A stretch of DNA of 64,000 nucleotides from JAVBMJ01 sp031551275 (GCA_031551275.1 JAVBNX010000001.1:1-64000), one strand, 5' to 3'. Positions 26,705 to 35,909 are shown, numbered from the stretch's first letter. The notes: generated by a model not told the origin, from the sequence alone. Made by a program: numbers and translations.

Positions 26705-29700
26705 TTAGAAGGTAATGCTGAGTGCAACGCTATATATTTTCATTACCGGGTAGAGGGCGCCCTGGGTGATCATTTCAGGATCGAAATGGCTCATCCGGTC
26801 ATCCTTGAGCCATGTATAGAGGTTTTGCCCGGTCAGTGAAACGGTCATGTCGTTGATCCCCGCCCCCGCGAAGAGTTTTTTGGGCAGGGTGTAGGAGACG
26901 GCCAGGTTCTTCAGGCGCACGTAGGTGGCGTCGTATGCCCAGTAGGAAGAGGATCGGAAATTCGAGGCGTCGACCGAATTGTTTGCCGCCGAGTGGAGCA
27001 CGGGGTAGTTGCCGTTGCGGTTGGAGGGAGTCCACCTGTCCGAAATCCAGTCGAATATTCCGTTCCCGCTCCCCATCAACACTTGCGCCGGTGAGCCGAT
27101 GGGGATGAAATACATCCCGGTCGAGCCCTGGAAGAGCGCCGACGCACTGAGGTTTTTCCACCTGCATCCCAGATCGAGCGCGAAATATTTGGGCGGGGAA
27201 GCGTTGCCCAATCCGATATTGACATAGTCGAAAGCGTCGATCTTCATATCGCCGTTGATATCCTTGTACTTCAGGTCGCCGGGGATGGGCGCCGAATTAA
27301 AGGTATTGTAGGGGTTGGAGGGGTCGTTGATCTGCTCGTAACTGTCCCAGTATCCCTCGCAGACCAGGCCACGTACCTGGCCCGACTCGTCCCCCTGTCC
27401 GTACATCCACGGGTAATCGTAGGTGGGTTCGGAAATCCGGTCCAGAGTTGTTGTGGCGTAACTGTACGAGGCGTTGAGGTAGTAGGAGAAGTTTTTCAGG
27501 CTCTGGTTCCATCCCAGGGAGATTTCAAAACCCCGCGTGGAGGTGCGGGCATAATTGGCCATTACCGAGAACGGGTCGTTGAAATAATGCATTTGGGGGT
27601 AAAGGTAGTCCGGCTGGTTTTGCATGACCGAGACGATGTCCTTGCGCTTTTCGTAGAAGTAGTCGAACTCGAGGTTGATCTTGTTGCCCAGCAGTTTGGT
27701 TTCCAAACCGATGTTGCTTTTGATCGCCGTGGACCAACTGATGTTGGGATTGCCCACCAGGCCTTCCCGCAGGGGGAGGATCCTCGTGGCCACCTGGTCG
27801 CCGAAACTGGTGCTGAAACCGGAAAAGTAGCCCAGGCTGTAACTGTCCGGATAGTAGGTGTAGGGACCGTCCAGATAGATGAAACGGCCGCCGCCGCCGT
27901 CGGAGCCCACCGAGCCGTACGATCCCCTGATCTTGAAAAAATCGAGGACCTTTTTGGTGTTCTTCATAAAAGGCTCTTCCGAAAGCACCCATCCCGCCGA
28001 AACGGCCGGGAAGATGCCGAAACGCTTGCCTTTCGGAAAGTTTTCCGAGCCGTTGACACCCATGTTGAATTCGGCCAGGTAGCGGTTGTCATAATTATAG
28101 GTAAAGCGCGAAACGTAACCGAGGTAAGAACGCGGAACGTCGGCCGGGGCAGGCAGGTGGTAGTATAACTTTTCGGCGTTGAACAAGAGCATCCCGGTCA
28201 CGTTATGGCGGCCGAAGGTGCGGGCGTAGTTGAGTGAAGCCTCCCAGTAGTCTTTTCTGAATCTGCCCGAGCCCGTTCCTCCGTTATAGGTTAATGTGCC
28301 CGGATCGTCGCCCATCTTCCTGAAGACGGTCTGCCCGTCCACCTCCAAGGGCACAAGGTATTGGCCCAGAAGATTTACCGGATAGCGCGTGCCTGTGTTG
28401 AAGGCGAATGAGTTGAAGGAGTAGCGCCCCTGCACCGAAAGCCCTTCGGTAATCGAGCCGAGGTCGTAGCTGGCGGCGAGGATGCTGTTCGTGGTAACCT
28501 GGCGTTGGAGATAAATGCCCCCCCGTATGATCGCCTCAAGGATCTGGGTCTGGGACGGAGTGGGGACAACCGACTGGATGTAACGCCCCTGGCTGTCAAA
28601 ACCCGGCGTTATCCAGGGCGGAGCCAGGTGAAGCACCGTAAAGAATCGCGTGTCGGTAGCCGACTGATCGCCGTACATCGTTCCTGCAGAGCCTTTCCGG
28701 TTCTCGAAGCGCACATCCATGTTCAGCGACACGGTCAATTTCTTGGTAAGCTTGAAGTCGAGGTTCGAGCGCAGGCTTAACCGGTCGTAATGCTGGTTCG
28801 GATCGGAGGGAAAACCCTTGAGGTGTTTGATGATCCCGTCCTCGTTGTAGAACCCTGCCGAGGTGTAGTATTTGACCCACTTGTTGCCTCCGCGAACGCT
28901 GACGTTCTGGTCGTACTTGGGCGCCACCTTCTTTAAAAGGTAGTCATTCATGTCGAGCGACGGGTAGAGGATCGGGTCGTAGTTATACCGGAATTTATTG
29001 TACCGGTCGTACGAGTAGGTGGCCGTGGAGGGCAATCCGTCGTTGTAGTTCCCTTCCCGGTTGTACATGACATAGTCGGCCGAATTGACGGGCTGGGAGA
29101 GGTTTGTGGGCTGGGAGAGGGAAAAACTGCCCGAGTAGGAGACCTGCGCCCGCTCTTCCAATCCTTTCTTGGTCGTGATGATGATTACCCCGTTGGCGCC
29201 GCGCACCCCGTAAACGGCGGTTGCAGAGGCGTCTTTGAGGATCGAAACCGATTCGACGTCCTGCGGGTTGATGGTTTCCCACCCGGAAAGGTTGCCGCTC
29301 GTCCCGAACGATCCCGTGATGCGGCTGCCCGTTTGCAGCTCCACGCCGTCCACAACCACCAATACACCTCCCTGTCCGCGAATGCGCATGGCGGGCACCG
29401 AGCCGCCGGGCTGTCCGGTCTGCTGCACGGTGGTCAGGCCCGGAAGACGTCCGGTAAGGGCGTTACCGATGTCGCCGACAGGGGCTTTGACCACATCGGT
29501 GCCGCTCACGGTCGAGATGGCTCCTACCACGGAAGCCTTCTTTTGAGCACCGTATGCCACCACCACCACTTTGTCGATGCTGGTAACCTCCGTTTCGAGG
29601 ACCACTTTGAAAGACATCCGTTCCCCCGTGGCGATACTCTTGGTCTGGTATCCCAACAGGGATACCTCCAGGAGTGCCGCAGGAGGGATTTTTAGCGAAA

Positions 29701-29914
29701 AATAGCCATTTTGACCGGTGGTTGTACCTATGTTGGTACCCGATACACGCACAACCGCCCCAACGATCGGAATGTCTTCCGTATCAGCAACCTGGCCTGT
29801 GACCATACGGTCCTGGGCGAACGAGGCGACGGATAACAGCACAAGACATACGAACGGTATCAACTGCCACAGTCGATGCGATAGCCGATCCGAATTCTTG
29901 GTAAGATTTCTCAT
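26705..29914 (-). CDS. susC: SusC-family TonB-dependent receptor (first pair)
   Basis: A 1069-residue receptor with a signal peptide ending near ASFAQ, a carboxypeptidase-regulatory-like domain (about residues 37-115: VTGQVADTEDIPIVGAVVRV…SLLGYQTK), a VVVVAYGAQKKASVVGAIS TonB-linked segment, and the plug with ALTGRLPGLTTVQQTGQPGG and VSILKDASATAVYGVRGANG. The barrel ends in VALSITF. It is the first gene of a nine-gene minus-strand operon reaching to the GH106 gene and is driven by regulon promoter D. It transports the glycan across the outer membrane. Confidence 0.96.
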   Translation of the reverse strand: MRNLTKNSDRLSHRLWQLIPFVCLVLLSVASFAQDRMVTGQVADTEDIPIVGAVVRVSGTNIGTTTGQNGYFSLKIPPAALLEVSLLGYQTKSIATGERMSFKVVLETEVTSIDKVVVVAYGAQKKASVVGAISTVSGTDVVKAPVGDIGNALTGRLPGLTTVQQTGQPGGSVPAMRIRGQGGVLVVVDGVELQTGSRITGSFGTSGNLSGWETINPQDVESVSILKDASATAVYGVRGANGVIIITTKKGLEERAQVSYSGSFSLSQPTNLSQPVNSADYVMYNREGNYNDGLPSTATYSYDRYNKFRYNYDPILYPSLDMNDYLLKKVAPKYDQNVSVRGGNKWVKYYTSAGFYNEDGIIKHLKGFPSDPNQHYDRLSLRSNLDFKLTKKLTVSLNMDVRFENRKGSAGTMYGDQSATDTRFFTVLHLAPPWITPGFDSQGRYIQSVVPTPSQTQILEAIIRGGIYLQRQVTTNSILAASYDLGSITEGLSVQGRYSFNSFAFNTGTRYPVNLLGQYLVPLEVDGQTVFRKMGDDPGTLTYNGGTGSGRFRKDYWEASLNYARTFGRHNVTGMLLFNAEKLYYHLPAPADVPRSYLGYVSRFTYNYDNRYLAEFNMGVNGSENFPKGKRFGIFPAVSAGWVLSEEPFMKNTKKVLDFFKIRGSYGSVGSDGGGGRFIYLDGPYTYYPDSYSLGYFSGFSTSFGDQVATRILPLREGLVGNPNISWSTAIKSNIGLETKLLGNKINLEFDYFYEKRKDIVSVMQNQPDYLYPQMHYFNDPFSVMANYARTSTRGFEISLGWNQSLKNFSYYLNASYSYATTTLDRISEPTYDYPWMYGQGDESGQVRGLVCEGYWDSYEQINDPSNPYNTFNSAPIPGDLKYKDINGDMKIDAFDYVNIGLGNASPPKYFALDLGCRWKNLSASALFQGSTGMYFIPIGSPAQVLMGSGNGIFDWISDRWTPSNRNGNYPVLHSAANNSVDASNFRSSSYWAYDATYVRLKNLAVSYTLPKKLFAGAGINDMTVSLTGQNLYTWLKDDRMSHFDPEMITQGALYPVMKIYSVALSITF

Positions 29915-29946
29915 AGGTTTTCAAAAGTTTGGGTGTTCGATCGTTA

Positions 29947-29991
29947 CAAATGAAAAAAAAAATATTTTTTCAACTTTCCTACACTTGCCCG
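29947..29991 (-). promoter_or_regulatory. Regulon promoter D (15-bp box plus -7) for the SusCD operon
   Basis: On the minus strand the box CGGGCAAGTGTAGGA begins at 29991 and TTCATTTG (7 of 8 to TAnnTTTG) begins at 29954, exactly 37 bp apart. The SusC1 ATG lies 33 bp beyond the -7 element. Confidence 0.65.
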
Positions 29992-30172
29992 GTTCGGGAT
30001 AAATCACAGTTGAAAAAACGCCGCCATCACAGGCGTGGAATGGCATAATCGGACACAGGCGTTGCTCAGTTTACGGTAGGGACACCTCTTTCCCCAAGCC
30101 CTGTGGAGGCGATTCCATCCGTTATAACCGCCATGCTGCCCCCGGCAGGATCTTTTCGGGAAATTTTCAGGG
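29992..30172. other. Divergent intergenic region between promoters D and E
   Basis: The 387-bp gap between the SusC1 start and the plus-strand operon holds promoters D and E at its two sides. The 181 bp between the two boxes contain no open frame I would support and no strong hairpin; GC-rich stretches such as CTGCCCCCGGCAGGAT could form a small stem. Confidence 0.5.
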
Positions 30173-30217
30173 CAGGCAAGTGCATGATACGGTCAGGGAA
30201 GGGAATTTCCACTTTTG
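30173..30217 (+). promoter_or_regulatory. Regulon promoter E (15-bp box plus -7) for the TIM-barrel/PfkB/isomerase operon
   Basis: The box CAGGCAAGTGCATGA starts at 30173 and CACTTTTG (7 of 8 to TAnnTTTG) starts at 30210, again 37 bp apart. The leader to the ATG at 30302 is longer than at the other four promoters, about 80 nt. Confidence 0.65.
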
Positions 30218-30301
30218 TCATTAAATCATACGTTTAAAAACGAAGCGGCTAATTTTAATAATTTCCATCCCTCTTCCCTTTAACGATTAAACTACCGAAT
30301 A

Positions 30302-31837
30302 ATGAAAAGAGCTGATTTGATTGTTTTCGCAGCATTGGTTTGCGGGACAATGTTTCTAAATTACAGTTGCAACAAACAGACTTCCTCCCCCGCTGCCTTT
30401 CCGGCTGAAACCGGCTACAAATACAAAGTGGCTTTCGGCGTATGGCTGAACGACATGCGCAGCGTTGGAATGCCCGGTGAAAGGTGGCCTTACGGGGTTC
30501 TCGACCAGCAGGCGGAAAAGGATATGATCGACTGTGTCAAGCTGCAAAGCGAGGCGGGGTACAATATATTTACCGTGTGGGGACTCTTTGCGACCTACGG
30601 GTGGCCCGTCGACATTGTGAGCGCCGCGACCGGGGACCGCCGGGCACGCATAAACCGCATCATTAAAGAGACGCATGATTGTGGAATGAAAATCGTACCC
30701 GGCGTAGGCATATACAGTTGGGGTTATCAGGAGATTATCAAGCACGACCCCGAAGTTGCGGGCGACAGCCCCCAGGCCATGTGTGCGTCCAGCGAGGCTT
30801 CTTTCGAATGGGTAAAGAAAATCATCGACTTTACCTTTACCGAGTTCGATTTCGACGGCCTGCACATGGAATCCGCCGATCTGGGGAGATGCAAATGCGA
30901 AGAGTGCAGCCAATACGGGGATATCGAATACCATACGATGATCAATACCAAAACCGCCAATTATATCCGGGAGGCGTACCCGGGCAAAATAATCATGGCA
31001 TCCACCTGCGGTTGGCTATGGGGAAACCAGGTAACCTCGGACCAGGACGCGGAACATATCTCGGAACTGACCAAACATCTCGATTACTTTATAATCCCTA
31101 ATTTGGTTTTTCGTGACGGCGAAGGGATACCGATGCCCAAATGGTTGGATGGTTTTCATTGCGATTTCGGCTCGTCCAGCGATTTCTGGATCTATCCGCC
31201 GCAACAATGGGATCGCATGAAATGGTTCCTGCCGCATCCGAAAACCACTGCGACCAGCCTTAAACAGCTTTATGACGCAGGGGGCAGGGCAATAGAGTAT
31301 TATATGGGGCCGGTTATCAATCCGAGCACCGAGTTCAATATCGCTTTCGGCGGGATCATGTTGTCGGATCCGGAGAAAAAGGTTGAAGACGCAGTCCTGG
31401 AGACGGTGGACATGCTGTACGCCCCCAAAAACAAAGAAACCGCACAAAATCTGATGCAGGTGTTTTTCGATGCGGAAAAAGCCTATATGTCAAACAGTCC
31501 TTATTTCCTTCAAAAGGGGGTAAAGATGTGTGAGCTGCGGCTTACGGGCTTGATGGGACCGGAGCCGGGGCCGGAGTATTATATCTCAAACAATGCCGAA
31601 CTGTCCAATCTTCTTTATATGGACGCCGGGGGAAGAAAGGCGTACAAAGAGGTGTTCGTGGATATTTTGGGCAGGCTCGACGAGATCGAAAAGGGCGTCA
31701 AGAAACCGGAAAAAGTACAGAGGATAAGGCTTTGCATCAAGAACGTCATACGGGACCTGGATAAATTGGGCACCTCGCCCGAGGTTGCTGCGTTGCCTGC
31801 GGGTTCGCAGATGCCGGAAGGCCAGCTCCAGCAATAA
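30302..31837 (+). CDS. Secreted TIM-barrel-like protein with CxCxxC motif, possible glycoside hydrolase (copy 1)
   Basis: A 511-residue protein with a signal peptide and a possible weak lipobox (NYSC, about residue 23). Alternating strand and helix blocks (YNIFTVWGLFATYGWPVDI, CGMKIVPGVGIYSWGYQEII, FDFDGLHMESADLGRC) suggest a (beta/alpha)8 barrel. The segment HMESADLGRCKCEEC (about 193-207) has acidic residues at a strand end followed by a CxCxxC metal-type knot, as seen in some GH20- and DUF4838-like hydrolases. It is strongly similar, also in DNA, to the gene at 33070-34521. It heads the plus operon that ends in the sugar isomerase. I cannot name the family; hydrolase activity is inferred from fold and place. 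Confidence 0.7.
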   Translation: MKRADLIVFAALVCGTMFLNYSCNKQTSSPAAFPAETGYKYKVAFGVWLNDMRSVGMPGERWPYGVLDQQAEKDMIDCVKLQSEAGYNIFTVWGLFATYGWPVDIVSAATGDRRARINRIIKETHDCGMKIVPGVGIYSWGYQEIIKHDPEVAGDSPQAMCASSEASFEWVKKIIDFTFTEFDFDGLHMESADLGRCKCEECSQYGDIEYHTMINTKTANYIREAYPGKIIMASTCGWLWGNQVTSDQDAEHISELTKHLDYFIIPNLVFRDGEGIPMPKWLDGFHCDFGSSSDFWIYPPQQWDRMKWFLPHPKTTATSLKQLYDAGGRAIEYYMGPVINPSTEFNIAFGGIMLSDPEKKVEDAVLETVDMLYAPKNKETAQNLMQVFFDAEKAYMSNSPYFLQKGVKMCELRLTGLMGPEPGPEYYISNNAELSNLLYMDAGGRKAYKEVFVDILGRLDEIEKGVKKPEKVQRIRLCIKNVIRDLDKLGTSPEVAALPAGSQMPEGQLQQ

Positions 31838-31845
31838 CACCCGGT

Positions 31846-33048
31846 ATGGCAGCACAAAACAGCGAATCACAGGTGGTGGTGGCAGGTCACATTTGTTGCG
31901 ACATCATCCCGTCCTTCATGAAAGCGGCGCGAATGGATGAAATTTTCATTCCCGGCAAGCTGGTCAATGTAGGCGGAGCGATCGTCTCCACGGGAGGACC
32001 TGTCTCCAACACCGGGATGGCCATGTCGATCCTCGGCGTAAAGACCACGCTTATGGGCAAGATCGGGGACGATTTCTTCGGTGACGGCGTTATCCAGTTG
32101 CTCGAAGCGCGAAACGCAGACAGCGACATGATCGTTGCAAAAGGCGGGCAAACCTCCTACACGGTGGTTATCGCCCCGCCCGGCATCGACAGGGTGTTCC
32201 TGCATAACCCCGGGGCCAACGATACATTTTGCGCCGACGATATCGACTATCAGGCCGTCAAGCGCTCGAAACTGTTCCATTTCGGCTACCCGCCGCTTAT
32301 GAAACGGATGTTCGAAAACGATGGGGCCGAACTGATCGAAATATTCAGGCGCGTAAAAGAATCGGGGGTCACGACCTCTCTCGACATGTCTTTGCCCGAT
32401 GCCAATTCGGATTCCGGGCGTGTCGATTGGGAACGCGTATTGAGCCGACTGCTTCCCTATGTGGATATCTATATGCCCAGCATCGAGGAGACTATGTTCA
32501 TGCTCGCCCGCGACCAATACGACAAACTGAACCGGAACGCGGGCGGAGGCGATATGCTTGAAGGGCTCGACTTGAACATTTTGCAGGTACTGGGCGAAAA
32601 GCTGACCGCAATGGGATCGAAGATAGTTGTCATCAAGTGCGGCATACACGGGTATTACATACGCACGGGCAACGCGGAGGCTATCTCTGAAATCGGCAGG
32701 GCCAAACCCGCCGATGCAGGCAACTGGGCCTGCCGGGAACTGCATGAGGAGAGTTTCCACGTTCCGGATGTGGCATCCGCCACCGGTTCGGGCGACAGCA
32801 GTATCGCCGGATTCCTGACCTCTTACCTGAACGGCAGAAGCATAGAGGACGCCATAAGGATAGCCTGCGCCGTGGGCGGGCAAAACGTGCGCGTATTCGA
32901 TGCCCTGAGCGGCATAAAGACATGGCAGCAAACCCTGGACATGATTCCGGGCTGGAATAAAAACAGGCACGAAATCCCGGGCGGATATTGGCGCTACGAT
33001 AACGACAGGGCTGTTTGGGTCGGGAAAAAGGACGGCAACGGGAGATAA
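31846..33048 (+). CDS. PfkB-family carbohydrate kinase
   Basis: A 400-residue cytoplasmic kinase of the ribokinase/PfkB family. It has the N-terminal GG motif (VSTGGPVSNTGMAMSILGVKTTLMGKIGDDFFG, about residues 45-80), the substrate-lid region, and the catalytic ATGSGDSSIAGFL (about 316-328) with the anion-hole GSGD and base Asp. A region of about 35 residues before this motif (EIGRAKPADAGNWACRELHEE) is longer than in ribokinase. It starts 8 bp after the first TIM-barrel gene and is 21 bp before the second. In this operon it would phosphorylate the ketose made by the isomerase, fructose or xylulose being candidates. Confidence 0.88.
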   Translation: MAAQNSESQVVVAGHICCDIIPSFMKAARMDEIFIPGKLVNVGGAIVSTGGPVSNTGMAMSILGVKTTLMGKIGDDFFGDGVIQLLEARNADSDMIVAKGGQTSYTVVIAPPGIDRVFLHNPGANDTFCADDIDYQAVKRSKLFHFGYPPLMKRMFENDGAELIEIFRRVKESGVTTSLDMSLPDANSDSGRVDWERVLSRLLPYVDIYMPSIEETMFMLARDQYDKLNRNAGGGDMLEGLDLNILQVLGEKLTAMGSKIVVIKCGIHGYYIRTGNAEAISEIGRAKPADAGNWACRELHEESFHVPDVASATGSGDSSIAGFLTSYLNGRSIEDAIRIACAVGGQNVRVFDALSGIKTWQQTLDMIPGWNKNRHEIPGGYWRYDNDRAVWVGKKDGNGR

Positions 33049-33069
33049 AACCTTTAACTTTCTGATACA

Positions 33070-34521
33070 ATGAAAAAAATCGTTTCCATAGCCATTTTCG
33101 CATTGATTTGCGGAGTAATGTTTCCAAATCACAGTTACGGCAAGCAAGCCGCCTTCCCCGCTGAAACCGGCTACAAATACAAAGTGGGTTACGGCGCATG
33201 GATAAACGACATACGCAACGTGGGAGTGCCCGGCGAAAGGTGGCCCTACGGGGTTCTCGACCAGCAGGCGGAAGAGGATATTATCGACTGCATCAAATTG
33301 CAAAGCGAAGCGGGGTTCAATATGTTTACTGCGTGGGGACTCTTTGCGACGTACGGGTGGCCGGTAGACATTACAAGCGCCGCGACTGAGGAGCGTCGGG
33401 CGCGCATAAACCGCATCATAAAAGCGACCCATGATTGCGGAATGAAAAACGTTCCCGGCGTAGGCATATACAGTTGGGGCTACCAGGAGATCATCAAGGA
33501 GCATCCCGAGGTCGCGGGCGACAATCCCCATGCCATGTGCGCGTCCAAAGAGGCATCCTGGGAGTGGGTGAAGAAAATCATCGACTTTACCTTTACCGAG
33601 TTCGATTTCGACGGCATACACATGGAATCCGCCGATCTGGGGAGATGCAAATGCGAAGAGTGCAGCCGGTACGGGGATATCGAATACCATACCCGGATCA
33701 ATATTAGAGCCGCCGATTATATCCGCAAGACCTATCCGGACAAGATAATCAAAGTGACCACCTGCGGCTGGTTATGGGGAAATCAGGCAACGTCCGATCA
33801 AGAGACCGAACATATCCTGGAACTCTCCAGGCATATCGATCTCTTTATCGCCCATTGCCTGGCTTTTCGAGACGATAAGCCGACGCCGAAATGGGTAGAG
33901 AACCTTCATTGCGAATTTGGCGCATCGGGCGATTTTTTCATATACTATCCGCAACAATGGGATCGTATGAAGTGGTTCTTACCCCATCCCAAAACCACTG
34001 CGGCCAGCATCAAACGCCTTTACAACGAAGGAGGCAGGGCGATGGAGTACTATTTGGGCCCGACCATCAATCCGGGCACCGAATTCAACACCGCATTGGG
34101 CGGAAACCTGATGTCGGATCCGGGGAAAAAGGTTGAAGACGCAGTCCTGGAGACGGTGAAGATGCTGTATGCTCCCAAAAATAAAGAGACTGCACAAAAA
34201 CTGATGCAGGTGTTTTTCGATGCGGAAGAAGCCTATATATCAAACAGCCCCTATTTCCGCACGGGACACTGGGGGGCGCCGTGCCTGATGCTCAGTGATT
34301 TCTGGGGGCCGGAGCCGGGACCGGAGTTTTACATCTCGACCTATTTGCCACCCTCCGACACGGTCTATATGGATGCGGAAGGCCGAAAAGCCTACAAGGC
34401 CGCGTTCGAGGATATACTGGGAAGGCTCGACGCGATCGAAAAGGGTGTCAAAAAACCCGAAAAAGTTCAGCGAATAAGGCTCTGCATCGAGAACGTCATA
34501 CAGGATCTGGATAGATTATGA
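33070..34521 (+). CDS. Secreted TIM-barrel-like protein with CxCxxC motif (copy 2)
   Basis: A 483-residue paralogue of the protein at 30302-31837, with long identical stretches at protein and DNA level, including the HMESADLGRCKCEEC motif (about residues 184-198) and FPAETGYKYKV near the N-terminus. The signal peptide is present, but the lipobox-like Cys of copy 1 is replaced by Tyr (NHSYGKQ), so this copy is likely soluble in the periplasm. It lacks the Pro/Gln-rich C-terminal tail of copy 1. Its stop overlaps the isomerase start by an ATGA. The pair arose by tandem duplication around pfkB or by insertion of pfkB between copies. Confidence 0.7.
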   Translation: MKKIVSIAIFALICGVMFPNHSYGKQAAFPAETGYKYKVGYGAWINDIRNVGVPGERWPYGVLDQQAEEDIIDCIKLQSEAGFNMFTAWGLFATYGWPVDITSAATEERRARINRIIKATHDCGMKNVPGVGIYSWGYQEIIKEHPEVAGDNPHAMCASKEASWEWVKKIIDFTFTEFDFDGIHMESADLGRCKCEECSRYGDIEYHTRINIRAADYIRKTYPDKIIKVTTCGWLWGNQATSDQETEHILELSRHIDLFIAHCLAFRDDKPTPKWVENLHCEFGASGDFFIYYPQQWDRMKWFLPHPKTTAASIKRLYNEGGRAMEYYLGPTINPGTEFNTALGGNLMSDPGKKVEDAVLETVKMLYAPKNKETAQKLMQVFFDAEEAYISNSPYFRTGHWGAPCLMLSDFWGPEPGPEFYISTYLPPSDTVYMDAEGRKAYKAAFEDILGRLDAIEKGVKKPEKVQRIRLCIENVIQDLDRL

Positions 34522-35180
34522 AACGATCGGAAATCAACAGGTACCTCGGCCAGGCGAAAGAGTTTTTCGCCACCCAACACTTCAATCTGCCCGAATGGGC
34601 CTCCTGGAGCCCGGCGGAGTGGAACGGGAAAGGATGCGAATGCGCCGAGATCATCGACAACTCTTTGGGGTGGGACATTACCGATTTCGGTAGCGGCGAT
34701 TTTATGAGTGTGGGCCTGACACTGGTCACTATCCGTAACGGCAACGTCAAGCGCGACAAAAAGAGTTATTGCGAAAAGATCATGATGGTGCGCCAGGGGC
34801 AGGTCACTCCCATCCATTTTCATTGGAAAAAGATGGAGGACATCATTAACCGGGGCGGCGGGCTGTTGTGCATGAAACTATGGAAGGCCGACTCCCGGGA
34901 GGAACTCTCCACCGAGCCCTGCGCCGTGCAGGTCGACGGAGTGACCACAACCGTGAATGCAGGCGAAGTGCTGCGGCTTAAACCCGGCCAAAGCATCACG
35001 TTCGAGCCCTATATGTACCACACCTTCTGGGCGGAACAGGGAGACGCGATGGTCGGCGAGGTTTCGACCGTCAACGATGATGCGAACGACAACCGTTTCT
35101 ACAAACCCATCGGCCGTTTCCCCGAGATCGAAGAGGATGAACCGCGCGAATTTTTGCTCTGCAATGAGTACCGCCCCTGA
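34518..35180 (+). CDS. D-lyxose ketol-isomerase-family sugar isomerase
   Basis: A 220-residue cupin-fold enzyme. The opening (MKRSEINRYLGQAKEFF), the segment GWDITDFGSGDF, YCEKIMMVRQGQVTPIHFHWKKMEDIINRGGG (about 82-110, with the HxH and Glu metal ligands) and the later MYHTFWAE (last His ligand) match the D-lyxose isomerase family, whose members interconvert D-lyxose/D-xylulose and often D-mannose/D-fructose. It is cytoplasmic, translationally coupled to the second TIM-barrel gene, and last in its operon, before a strong terminator. In the context of mannosidase-type genes, mannose to fructose is the likelier reaction, followed by the PfkB kinase. Confidence 0.92.
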   Translation: MKRSEINRYLGQAKEFFATQHFNLPEWASWSPAEWNGKGCECAEIIDNSLGWDITDFGSGDFMSVGLTLVTIRNGNVKRDKKSYCEKIMMVRQGQVTPIHFHWKKMEDIINRGGGLLCMKLWKADSREELSTEPCAVQVDGVTTTVNAGEVLRLKPGQSITFEPYMYHTFWAEQGDAMVGEVSTVNDDANDNRFYKPIGRFPEIEEDEPREFLLCNEYRP

Positions 35181-35210
35181 CGTGCAAAAGGCGGGCTGAA
35201 AATATTAAAG

Positions 35211-35239
35211 CACCCCAAAAGCGCTCGGCTTTTGGGGTG
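35211..35239. terminator. Bidirectional terminator between isomerase and barrel genes
   Basis: CACCCCAAAAGC (35211-35222) and GCTTTTGGGGTG (35228-35239) form a perfect 12-bp stem with a five-base loop, between genes that converge (stops at 35180 and 35268). Confidence 0.8.
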
Positions 35240-35267
35240 CGGTGGATGGGTGTGTATGGAAGTGGTT

Positions 35268-35909
35268 TTAGAAGCGGTAACCCAGGCCTATGCTCAGGGT
35301 TTGCGAGTGCATCTTGGCGGGGGCGGATTCGGCGGCGTTGATCAGGCCCAGCTTGTAGCCGGCGTTGAATTGCAGGCCGCAGGCGAGCTCGTAGCCAGCC
35401 AGAGCGCCCAAGCCGAGGTCGAAACGCTTGATGCCGCCCATATCGTCGTATTCGGAAGAGTAGAGGTCCATGGTGCCCATTCCGCCGTCGCCGTAGTAGC
35501 TCTTCATTGAGAAACCGTAGGCGAACCAGGGGCCGAGGCCGGCGTAGAACTGGCCGCTGCCCGCTTTCCATTGGCCGAGCGCGTAGACGGGGATCTCCAT
35601 GCCCCAGTATTCGACGTCGCCTTTCATGTCGAACGGCCCGAGGTCGGGTATTTCGCCGGACATTTCGATGTTGATGTGCTTGAAGGAGAACAGCAACTCG
35701 GGTTGGAGGGCGAAATGTTCCGACAACTCGATTTTGGCGAAGCCGCCCAGCGTCACGCCCGGGCCCATGCTGTTGGTCGCGCCGGGAAGATCTTTAAGCA
35801 GGTGGTTCGAGAAGTTGGCCTCGGCCTTGGCTCCGAAAGAGAGCTGCTGTGCGGACGCATATCCGATCGATATGCAGAGGGCGATGAGAACGAGTGAGAG
35901 TTTTTTCAT
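35268..35909 (-). CDS. Outer membrane beta-barrel protein, PorT/OMP_b-brl_2-like
   Basis: A 213-residue protein with a signal peptide ending near GYASAQ. The mature part begins LSFGAKAEANFSNHLLKD and ends with SIGLGYRF, typical of the small Bacteroidetes eight-stranded barrel family (PorT-like). A paralogue with the same layout (SFGIKADANLSNFVLKD, ending LGVGFRF) is at 54192-54797. It is a single gene with a perfect -7 element upstream. The function is unknown and structural or receptor roles are possible. Confidence 0.85.
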   Translation of the reverse strand: MKKLSLVLIALCISIGYASAQQLSFGAKAEANFSNHLLKDLPGATNSMGPGVTLGGFAKIELSEHFALQPELLFSFKHINIEMSGEIPDLGPFDMKGDVEYWGMEIPVYALGQWKAGSGQFYAGLGPWFAYGFSMKSYYGDGGMGTMDLYSSEYDDMGGIKRFDLGLGALAGYELACGLQFNAGYKLGLINAAESAPAKMHSQTLSIGLGYRF

